A stretch of DNA of 64,000 nt, taken from JAUVZF01 sp964449275. Its GTDB lineage: Bacteria > Planctomycetota > Phycisphaerae > FEN-1346. A program made the position numbers and the translations under genes. How positions within the stretch are numbered: position 1 is the stretch's first letter; each line of letters begins with the position of its first letter. Positions 25,077 to 31,720 of this stretch are shown piece by piece. Under the pieces are notes generated by a model. It was not told the origin of the DNA and searched no databases. It worked only from the letters and a program-made list of their open reading frames with translations. The stretch lies in the NCBI GenBank assembly GCA_964449275.1, contig CAYVAM010000001.1:1-64000 (forward strand). The letters run 5' to 3'.

Positions 25077-26723
25077 CTACGGCGTCGTCTTTCGCACCTC
25101 TTCCTTGATCCGCTGGATGTGACCGCGGCCGAGGGCCTTGACCTCGCACCCCAGTTCAAAGTACCGGCGGATGGCCGCGTCCGACAGGATGCCGAAGCAA
25201 TCGACGACGGCCAGGGGCCCGCCGGCCCACGCGACCACGTCGTCCGGCGCCAGGTCCAGGTACGGAGCGTGCCGGACGGCCAGGACGACGGCCTCGGCGC
25301 CTTCGATGGCGGTCTTCAGGTCCTTCTCGACCCGCAGGTTCACGAGGTCTTCCTGGTTCCGGAAGAAGCGTGCCAGCGAGCGGCCCGGCGCCGGATAGGT
25401 GTCCTGCTTCTCCAGTTCGTACCAGTGGTCCACGTACGGGTCGTGGACGTGCATCTCGGCGCCCATTTCGGTCAGTTTGCGTACGACGAGTTCGGAGCCG
25501 GAGTAGCGTGTGTCGCCGACGTCCTCGCGGTAACTGGCGCCCAGGAGGAGGACGCGGGCGCCGGCGATGTATCGGCCCATGTTCCGCAGGCCGTCGCGCA
25601 CCAGTTCCGCCGCATGCAGGGCACGCGTATCGTTGACGTCGATGGCCGTGGGGGTGATCTTGAACACGCGGTCCTGGTCCTCGAATCCCAGGACGTGCTT
25701 GTACGCCCAGTACCCCAGGCCGCCGTCCTTCGGCAGGCAGTACCCGCCGATGCCCGGGCCGGGAAAGATGATGTTCGAGTGCGTCGGCCGCACCTTGATC
25801 GCCTTGTACACCTTGATGAGGTCCACGCCGTTGCGTTCGGCGAAGAGGCTCCACTCATGGAGGAACGCGAGGATCGTCGCGCGGTATGAGTTCTCGACGA
25901 TCTTCGTGGTCTCCGACTCGATGGGCCGGTCCATGACGGTCAGCGGGAACTCGTCGGTGTTGAGGACTTCGTCGAGGAACTTGACGACCCTCTGGCGGGC
26001 CTCGGGGGTGCACCCCGAGCAGACGCGCCAGAAGTCGCGGATGCTCTTGACGTACTCGCGGCCGGGCATCACGCGCTCGAAGGAGTGGGCCAGGACGGGT
26101 TCCGATTCGATCCCCCGCGCCCGGAAGGCCTTGCGCATGATCGGCATCGCCACGAACTCGGTCGTCCCCGGCGCGACGGTCGTCTCGATCAGGACCAGGC
26201 AGTGCGGAGAGACGTTCTCGCCGATGACCCGCATGGTGGTCTCCAGCGCCGCCATGTCGGTCTCGCCGGAGCGCATGTTCCCCAGGTCGTTCTTCAAGTA
26301 GTCGCACTGAACGTCCACGACGACGCAGTCGGCCAACCGGAGGCAGTCGCTTGCGAACGTGGCGGTCAGGGTCTTTTTTTCGAGGACGCACCGGGCGATC
26401 ATCGGCTCGACTTCCGGGTCCTCCGCCTTGACGGGCGAGACCCCGCGGTTCAGCACCGGGATCTTCCAGTAACTGCGCACGCTTGGCCGCTGGCATCCGA
26501 TGACGAACTTGGACGGCTTGCCGGTCGTCTTATCGACCGTGTCGGCGATGATGGCCGCCATGACGGCGCCGACGAACCCCACGCCCATGACGACGACGAT
26601 CTCCTTGTCTTCGGCCCGGGCCGCCGCGACGAGCCGTTCGAGACGCTCCATCTCGGGAGCGTACTCGTCCGGACCCGGAATGGCGAACGTCTCTCCGTCG
26701 GGACTGACGGCATGGTCCGGCAT
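25077..26723 (-). CDS. Nucleotide-sugar dehydrogenase (UDP-GlcNAcA/UDP-ManNAcA/UDP-Glc type)
   Basis: NAD-dependent oxidation of a UDP-hexose to the uronic acid for surface polysaccharide synthesis. The 548-residue product has an N-terminal Rossmann region (IVVVMGVGFVGAVMAAI), ETTVAPGTTE, the central-domain SETTKIVENSYRA segment, the catalytic Cys329 in GPGIGGYCLPKDGG, and a C-terminal UDP-binding half with VLLLGASYREDVGDTRYSGS. It is longer than usual (about 430) owing to an N-terminal ~40-residue extension and insertions. AGGAGA lies before the ATG. It stands apart from the main glycan cluster at 44-63 kb. Which UDP-sugar it uses is uncertain. Confidence 0.88.
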   Translation of the reverse strand: MPDHAVSPDGETFAIPGPDEYAPEMERLERLVAAARAEDKEIVVVMGVGFVGAVMAAIIADTVDKTTGKPSKFVIGCQRPSVRSYWKIPVLNRGVSPVKAEDPEVEPMIARCVLEKKTLTATFASDCLRLADCVVVDVQCDYLKNDLGNMRSGETDMAALETTMRVIGENVSPHCLVLIETTVAPGTTEFVAMPIMRKAFRARGIESEPVLAHSFERVMPGREYVKSIRDFWRVCSGCTPEARQRVVKFLDEVLNTDEFPLTVMDRPIESETTKIVENSYRATILAFLHEWSLFAERNGVDLIKVYKAIKVRPTHSNIIFPGPGIGGYCLPKDGGLGYWAYKHVLGFEDQDRVFKITPTAIDVNDTRALHAAELVRDGLRNMGRYIAGARVLLLGASYREDVGDTRYSGSELVVRKLTEMGAEMHVHDPYVDHWYELEKQDTYPAPGRSLARFFRNQEDLVNLRVEKDLKTAIEGAEAVVLAVRHAPYLDLAPDDVVAWAGGPLAVVDCFGILSDAAIRRYFELGCEVKALGRGHIQRIKEEVRKTTP

Positions 26724-26864
26724 GGTCTGTCTCCTGGGATTGAAATCTTCCGGTCTTGCGTCGCCCTCTACGCCTCGTGCATTCTATCGGCCGCCGGCGA
26801 CGCCCGCCATGAGTTGGCTTGCCAGCGTTTGCCGCCGGACGGGACCGGCGCGGGACGCGCCGCG

Positions 26865-26893
26865 TGGACATCAGCGCCGCGCGCGGCTATGAT
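26865..26893 (+). promoter_or_regulatory. Promoter of the HzsA-like gene
   Basis: TGGACA (26865-26870) and TATGAT (26888-26893) are 17 bases apart. Transcription would start near 26900, which favours translation from GTG 26932 over GTG 26902. Confidence 0.6.
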
Positions 26894-26931
26894 GATGGCG
26901 AGTGGCCAAACCGTTTTCGAGGGGAACCGCC

Positions 26932-29496
26932 GTGCGCACACGAACCGCCGTCATCGTTGTGACAGTGCTTCTGCTCGCAACCGGCGCCGCCCTTGCCGCC
27001 GGGAAGCACACGGCGCTCACCATCCACTGCGAGATCGGCAGTTGGATCATCTACGACTACGTCCTGCTGACGACCGACCCCAAGCCGCCGAAACTGACGA
27101 GCGAGAGCGATACGCTCCTCGAAGAAGCCCTCGCCGGACCGATGGCCGGCGCCGGCGACATCATCTTCGCGGAACGGCCCGCCGGTCCCGACCCACACTG
27201 GTACGCCAACATCAGTTACTACGCCGAGGACGCCAGTCGCAAGACCTACGTTCCCGGCGGCCGCCTCTGCCGCATGAATCTCAGGACCGGCAAGGTCAAG
27301 GTTCTCTTGGAGGACATGCAGGGCAACGTTCGCGACCCGCACGTCCACTACGGCGGCAAGAAGATCCTGTTCTCCTACCGCAAGGGCGGCGGTGACCACT
27401 ACCACCTGTACGAGATCGGCGCCGACGGCGCCGGCCTCCGGCAACTCACCCGCGGCGACTACGACGATTACGAGGCCATCTACCTGCCGGACGACGACAT
27501 TATGTTCGTCTCCACACGCTGCAAGCGCTGGGTCAACTGTTGGCTCACGCAGGTCGGCGTCCTGTACCGCTGCGGGCCCAACGGCGAGAACATCCGCATG
27601 GTCTCCTCGAACAACGAGCACGACAACACCCCCTGGCCGCTGCACGACGGCACCATCCTTTACACGCGGTGGGAATACGTGGACCGCAGCCAGGTACATT
27701 ACCATCACCTGTGGATCATCAACCCCGACGGCACCGGCCAGATGGCCTATTACGGCAACATGCACGGCGGCATCGTGATGATCGACTCGAAGCCGATTCC
27801 AGGGACAGGGATGGTCGTCTCGATCTTCTCGCCAGGCCACGGACGCCGCGAGCACGACGGGCCGGTGACGATCCTCGATCCGCGCGGCGGGCCGGACGCC
27901 CGTCCCCTGGCCCGGACGATCAGCCGGGGCTCGAACTTCCGCGACCCGTATCCGTTCTCGGAGGACTGTTTCCTCGTGGCGCGCGGCCACGAACTTCTCC
28001 TGATGAACGGTCGCGGCGCCACGACAACGCTCTTCACGCTGCCGGAAGCCGACCGCAAGGCGCGCCTCCAGTTGCACGAACCGCGTCCGCTTCGCGCGCG
28101 GCCGCGCGAGCCCGTCATCCCGCCGCGCATCGAGCCGGAAGAGCAGACCGGCCGCCTGATGCTCGTCGATGTACGCCACGGCCGCAACATGGCCGGCGTC
28201 AAGCCCGGCGAGATCACACGGCTGCTCATCCTCGAAACGCTGCCGAAACCGATCAACTTCACGGGCGGCATGGAGCCCATGAGTTATGGCGGCACGTTCA
28301 CACTGGAGCGAGTCCTGGGCACGGTGCCGGTCGAGCCGGACGGGTCGGCGTACTTTGAGGCGCCGGCGCTTCGGAGCCTGATCTTCGTGGCCCTCGACTC
28401 CGGCAACCTGGCCGTCAAGCGGATGCAGAGTTTCGTCACGCTCCAGCCCGGTGAGACGACCGGCTGTGTCGGCTGCCACGAGAACCGGACCGACCGGCCG
28501 GTGCAACTCGCGCGCCGTGCGGCGTTTCGCCGGACGCCGAGCAAAATCCGGCCCGTCACCGGCGTGCCCGACGTGCTCGACTTCCCGCGCGACATCCAGC
28601 CGATCCTCGACCGGCACTGCGTGAAGTGCCACGGCTACGAGAAGACCCAGGCCGGCGGGCCGCGCTCGGGCGGCGTCATCCTGACCGCCGACCGCGGGCC
28701 GATGTTCTCGCACAGTTACTTCACCCTCTCGGCCCGGCGCCAGATGGCCGACGGACGCAACCTCCCCAAGAGCAACTACCCGCCGCGCGGCCTCGGCAGC
28801 GCCGCCGCGCCACTGATGAAGAGGGTCCTCACCGGGAAAATCGGCGCCAAATCCTCGGACCGCGAAAAGACGATCCTGCGACTCTGGATCGACACCGGCG
28901 CGCCGTACCCCGGCACGTACGCGGCCCTGGGAACCGGCATGATAGGCGGCTACGCGCGGAACCACCTCGACCGGTCCGATACGAAATGGCCGAGCATGGT
29001 GGCGCTGGCCGAGGTCGAGAAGCGCCGCTGCGGCTCCTGTCACACCAAGCGCCTCAGACTGCCCGCCTCGCCGTCCGACAACATGGCCATGCCGCCGTGG
29101 GCCGTCCGATACGGTGACCCGCGGCTCAGGTTCTCCCGGCACATCCTCTACAACCTGACGCGGCCGGAGAAGTCGTTGCTGCTGCTCGCGCCGCTGGCCA
29201 AGGACGCCGGCGGGTTCGGCACCTGCAAGAACGGGAAGGAGACGGCACGCGTTTTCGCCGACACGAGCGACGCCGACTATCAGAAACTTCTGGCCGCCGT
29301 CCGAGACACCGCCAAGCGCCTGAGCGAGATCAAGCGGTTCGACATGGCAGGCTTCCAGCCCCGGCCGGCCTATCTGCGCGAAATGAAACGCTACGGCCTG
29401 CTCCCGAAAGACCAGGCCGACGGCGTGCCGGTGGACTACTACGCCCTCGAGCAGAAATACTGGCGCTCGTTCTGGCACGAGCCGGCCGCACAATAG
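26932..29496 (+). CDS. HzsA-like exported protein: beta-propeller with three CXXCH haem motifs
   Basis: An 854-residue exported protein. A signal peptide (VRTRTAVIVVTVLLLATGAA) precedes a TolB/propeller region with repeated 'DPHVHYGGKKILFSYRKGG'-type blades (~90-370). Then comes PVEPDGSAYFEAPA, typical of the middle domain of hydrazine-synthase-alpha-like proteins. Three c-type haem motifs follow: CVGCH (512-516), CVKCH (563-567) and CGSCH (700-704). The family is widespread in planctomycetes outside anammox bacteria, so hydrazine synthesis is not implied; no other Hzs subunit is nearby. GTG 26932 has GAGGGG seven bases upstream and gives a clean signal peptide. It is likely a periplasmic redox protein of unknown substrate. 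Confidence 0.8.
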   Translation: MRTRTAVIVVTVLLLATGAALAAGKHTALTIHCEIGSWIIYDYVLLTTDPKPPKLTSESDTLLEEALAGPMAGAGDIIFAERPAGPDPHWYANISYYAEDASRKTYVPGGRLCRMNLRTGKVKVLLEDMQGNVRDPHVHYGGKKILFSYRKGGGDHYHLYEIGADGAGLRQLTRGDYDDYEAIYLPDDDIMFVSTRCKRWVNCWLTQVGVLYRCGPNGENIRMVSSNNEHDNTPWPLHDGTILYTRWEYVDRSQVHYHHLWIINPDGTGQMAYYGNMHGGIVMIDSKPIPGTGMVVSIFSPGHGRREHDGPVTILDPRGGPDARPLARTISRGSNFRDPYPFSEDCFLVARGHELLLMNGRGATTTLFTLPEADRKARLQLHEPRPLRARPREPVIPPRIEPEEQTGRLMLVDVRHGRNMAGVKPGEITRLLILETLPKPINFTGGMEPMSYGGTFTLERVLGTVPVEPDGSAYFEAPALRSLIFVALDSGNLAVKRMQSFVTLQPGETTGCVGCHENRTDRPVQLARRAAFRRTPSKIRPVTGVPDVLDFPRDIQPILDRHCVKCHGYEKTQAGGPRSGGVILTADRGPMFSHSYFTLSARRQMADGRNLPKSNYPPRGLGSAAAPLMKRVLTGKIGAKSSDREKTILRLWIDTGAPYPGTYAALGTGMIGGYARNHLDRSDTKWPSMVALAEVEKRRCGSCHTKRLRLPASPSDNMAMPPWAVRYGDPRLRFSRHILYNLTRPEKSLLLLAPLAKDAGGFGTCKNGKETARVFADTSDADYQKLLAAVRDTAKRLSEIKRFDMAGFQPRPAYLREMKRYGLLPKDQADGVPVDYYALEQKYWRSFWHEPAAQ

Positions 29497-29540
29497 CGCC
29501 GTCTCGGCCGTCGCCGTGCCGGCGACGGGGTCCGAACGTT

Positions 29541-29568
29541 GCGCGGTGGGCAGTCTTGCCCACCGCGC
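29541..29568. repeat. GC hairpin after the HzsA-like gene (family B type)
   Basis: GCGCGGTGGGC (29541-29551) pairs perfectly with GCCCACCGCGC (29558-29568), 45 bases after the stop codon. It may serve as a terminator, though no T-run follows. The rest of 29497-29719 holds no gene I can support. Confidence 0.6.
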
Positions 29569-29719
29569 GGCAGGCAGGACTACCCGCCGCGCGAGGGGGG
29601 CGCCTGCATCATCCGCCCAGTACCCACACGAGACGTGGTGAATTGGACGTGAAAAGTGCCGCGAGCGGCAGATTGTTACGGATGTGGACACCGGCCCTAC
29701 GGCGCCTGGCAGCATGTGG

Positions 29720-29793
29720 CCGCAACGCGCCGCATAAGCGGACGTTTGGGGACGCCCCGGCCCCAAACGTTCCGCTTGATGCGGATGTTAGCA
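29720..29793 (-). repeat. attC site of an integron cassette (site 2)
   Basis: On the minus strand GCTAAC (29787-29792) opens the site and GTTGCGG (29720-29726) closes it. Between them CCGCAT-C-AAGCGG-A-ACGTTTGGGG pairs with CCCCAAACGT-CCGCTT-ATGCGG, leaving an unpaired C and A on the left arm only. These one-sided extrahelical bases are the structural hallmark of attC. The cassette gene's stop codon lies four bases before the site. Confidence 0.75.
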
Positions 29794-29796
29794 CCT

Positions 29797-30324
29797 CTAC
29801 TGCCGGTTGAACTCTCGCAACTCCCATTGTGCCACGGAAATCTGCCCCCCCGAAGCTTCTTCTGCGGCTCTGACGAGCATCCTGTACTCTTCTATGTCAT
29901 CCATGTCCGTCCAGTTGATCTTTTGGGCACAACGGAGCTTCTTTATGATCGTCCTGTCAAAGGGACAATGCGGTGGTTCGGGAAACCCACCCCAGCACCA
30001 GAGATACTTGAGGTAGAGATTGAGAATCTTCTGCGCAACGCCCAAGCGAAGCCTCCCGTTGGCCAGTAGATCGCCGTAGTGGTCTGACGCCCATGCTGCG
30101 AGCTCGGCGATTTCCTGAGTGTGCTCGGCGGAACTGACATCGCCTTGAGCGTACTTCGACCGAACGAGTTCCCGTACTCTTCGCTTGATCGCTTCGCGGA
30201 ACTTGCCCTTTGAGGCATCGGACGCTTTGGCGTTGTATACAGATGCCCGCTGGAACGCTCCCCCGAAAGTGAGAATCCAGATTTCGTTCTCAAGGTAGGC
30301 GTGCTTCGCAGACTCGATGTCCAT
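29797..30324 (-). CDS. Integron cassette protein of unknown function
   Basis: A 175-residue protein I do not recognise. It starts MDIESAKHAYLENEIWILTF, is helical and charged, and contains a CWCWGG-like aromatic cluster (LKYLWCWGGFPEPPHCPFDR) and a FDRTIIKKL segment. No signal peptide or membrane helix is seen. It fills the space between attC sites 1 and 2, the classic one-gene-per-cassette layout. Base composition is visibly less GC-rich than the flanks, fitting foreign origin. GGGAGA lies upstream of the ATG but at a long spacing. Proteins of similar architecture occur in cassette arrays, but none was available to compare. Confidence 0.7.
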   Translation of the reverse strand: MDIESAKHAYLENEIWILTFGGAFQRASVYNAKASDASKGKFREAIKRRVRELVRSKYAQGDVSSAEHTQEIAELAAWASDHYGDLLANGRLRLGVAQKILNLYLKYLWCWGGFPEPPHCPFDRTIIKKLRCAQKINWTDMDDIEEYRMLVRAAEEASGGQISVAQWELREFNRQ

Positions 30325-30342
30325 TCAGATCTTATCTCCCGT

Positions 30343-30403
30343 GCTAACGACTTGGCGATTAGCGGCGGCGCAAAGCGCCGTCCTGCTGCATCGCCTTGTT
30401 AGC
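30343..30403 (-). repeat. attC site of an integron cassette (site 1)
   Basis: On the minus strand the site reads GCTAAC (30398-30403), AAGGCGAT, a central CGGCGC-TTT-GCGCCG hairpin, ATCGCCAA and GTTAGC (30343-30348). The outer boxes are exact complements, as are GGCGAT and ATCGCC. Two A residues on the left arm are unpaired. The nuclease-like gene ends inside it, its last residues (ANKAMQ...RR) being encoded by attC sequence, a typical cassette trait. Confidence 0.85.
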
Positions 30404-31009
30404 GAGCCCCCTCTGATTCTCTGCCGCTTCTTCAACGGCTTGTTTGAGCCTGGAGAAGTTAACCGGTTCCCCGGACAGCTTCCTCAGTGATGGCAGTGTG
30501 ATCGAGTGCTGACTTCGTTTTCGGTTGTCGAGTGCCGTTGTTGGTAAGACAAAAAACTCCCATTGAGCTACGTTCAATGGATCGAGAGTGTTCTGATCGG
30601 TGTGTGCGAGTAGCGCGAAGACATACACGTCCGCCTGTCGTCGGGTATCCTCGCCCTGCCGGTTAGTGTCCCTGTCCCAAGTGCGGGTCTTCGGCACGCG
30701 AAAGGAGATTCGCGAGAGTCGGTCTTGATGCCAGCTCTGAATGTAGGCCGCGGACTTAACCTCAACGCGTGTGCCATCGGATGCCTTCAGGTCGTATGCG
30801 GCCCACTCCTCGCGGACGCTGTCTCCGGCAACGCCGAGGGCTTGGGCAACAAGGTACTCCGCGAGCACCCCCCGAGTCGCATTGCTCACGACATCTGAAG
30901 AACTCCATTGCCAGAAGCTCAGCAAGTCGAAGAGCAACCTCCGGCCCTCAACGTGAAACGGCTCGTGTCCCTCGCGCCGTTTCAGCTCGATCGGTCCAAG
31001 TTCGTTCAT
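30359..31009 (-). CDS. PD-(D/E)XK nuclease-like integron cassette protein
   Basis: A 216-residue protein. Residues ~45-95 hold EYLVAQALG, then YDLKASDGTRVEVKSAAYIQ, matching the D-x(n)-E-x-K core of PD-(D/E)XK nucleases (restriction-enzyme fold). The C-terminal part has AQWEFFVLPTTALDN. No methyltransferase is nearby, so a restriction role would need a partner elsewhere or targeting of foreign DNA only. I chose ATG 31009 (MNELGP), with GGTGA six bases upstream; ATGs further upstream in the open frame run into attC-like sequence. The terminal residues are encoded by attC site 1. Confidence 0.7.
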   Translation of the reverse strand: MNELGPIELKRREGHEPFHVEGRRLLFDLLSFWQWSSSDVVSNATRGVLAEYLVAQALGVAGDSVREEWAAYDLKASDGTRVEVKSAAYIQSWHQDRLSRISFRVPKTRTWDRDTNRQGEDTRRQADVYVFALLAHTDQNTLDPLNVAQWEFFVLPTTALDNRKRSQHSITLPSLRKLSGEPVNFSRLKQAVEEAAENQRGLANKAMQQDGALRRR

Positions 31010-31078
31010 CCGGTTCACCGTTGGTGTCCTGCGACTGGCTAACAGTGAGTATACAGACTGCATAAGATCTCGCCACGC

Positions 31079-31127
31079 CTCACAACGTGTCCGGCGGGCT
31101 CTTGACGCCATGCCCGCCACGGTTGAG
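31079..31127 (-). repeat. Possible degenerate attC site (site 3)
   Basis: On the minus strand TCAAC, CGTG and GCGGGC pair with GCCCGC, CACG and GTTGTGA across a 12-base loop, with extra bases on one arm. It lies between the zinc-ribbon ORF and the nuclease-like gene, where a third attC would be expected, but the core boxes are poor. Confidence 0.35.
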
Positions 31128-31148
31128 CACATAGGTCTGGACCTTCGG

Positions 31149-31289
31149 TCACGCCCCGATCGGACGTTCCCACGTTGTCAGGCGCTTGCCGTAGTGCTGA
31201 CACTCCCGCCGACGCACGATCCGGCCACCTGATGCCCAGCGTGTATAGATTACCAGGAAGTCTCTGCATCCGCAAGCGCCGGATTCCAC
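31149..31289 (-). CDS. Small NrdR-type zinc-ribbon protein, probably degenerate
   Basis: A 46-codon reading frame from GTG 31289. It contains CGCRDFLVIYTRWASGGRI and then RRRECQHYGKRLTTWE, which closely follows the zinc-ribbon signature shared by NrdR N termini and small planctomycete proteins (normally C-x2-C and C-x2-C pairs). Here the first pair is reduced to CGC and the last Cys is Tyr, so zinc binding is doubtful. The start has a poor ribosome binding site. It could be a decayed gene or the first cassette of the array. Confidence 0.4.
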   Translation of the reverse strand: MESGACGCRDFLVIYTRWASGGRIVRRRECQHYGKRLTTWERPIGA

Positions 31290-31426
31290 GCCCTTCTGGT
31301 CGGGTGTGACCACGGAAGATGGCAGGTCTGCTGAGGCCCATTTTATGGGCCTTTGCCCGCCGCAGGCGGGTGTAGCCCCGGCCCTCTGGGCCGGGGCCGT
31401 CAAGCGGCCTGCGTTTCCTCTTCTTG

Positions 31427-31477
31427 TCTTCTCTCCCGCGGTGGCCCGCCTGAGGCGGGCCACCGCGGGAGAGAAGA
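31427..31477. repeat. Perfect 24 bp inverted repeat with 3-base loop
   Basis: Arms 31427-31450 and 31454-31477 (beginning TCTTCTCTCCCGCGG) are exactly complementary around TGA. Shorter palindromes lie on both sides (GGCCC-ATTTTAT-GGGCC near 31345, CCCCGGCCC-TCT-GGGCCGGGG near 31377, GCCGGGGCC-AAA-GGCCCCGGC near 31500). The block 31290-31670 is otherwise without a supported gene. Confidence 0.85.
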
Positions 31478-31671
31478 AGATGGTCTCTCGCCCCGAAAAG
31501 CCGGGGCCAAAGGCCCCGGCCTATACGCCGCTTCGCGGCGGCAAGGCGGCTGGAAGCCGCCTCAAACCAGTAACGGCAAACCGCTGCCAGAAAAATGGTC
31601 ACGTCCTTCTGCTCCTTCTCCTTGGCCTGCGGCTTGCGACCCTCCGGCCGAAGAGCGAGAGGCAGCGGGGG

Positions 31672-31701
31672 TTGCCCATCGGCACAACCATCCGGTACAA
31701 T
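31672..31701 (+). promoter_or_regulatory. Probable promoter of the GH42-like gene
   Basis: TTGCCC (31672-31677) and TACAAT (31696-31701) are 18 bases apart, directly upstream of a GGGAGG ribosome binding site and ATG 31721. Confidence 0.45.
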
Positions 31702-31720
31702 ACGCCCCGGGAGGTGACCT

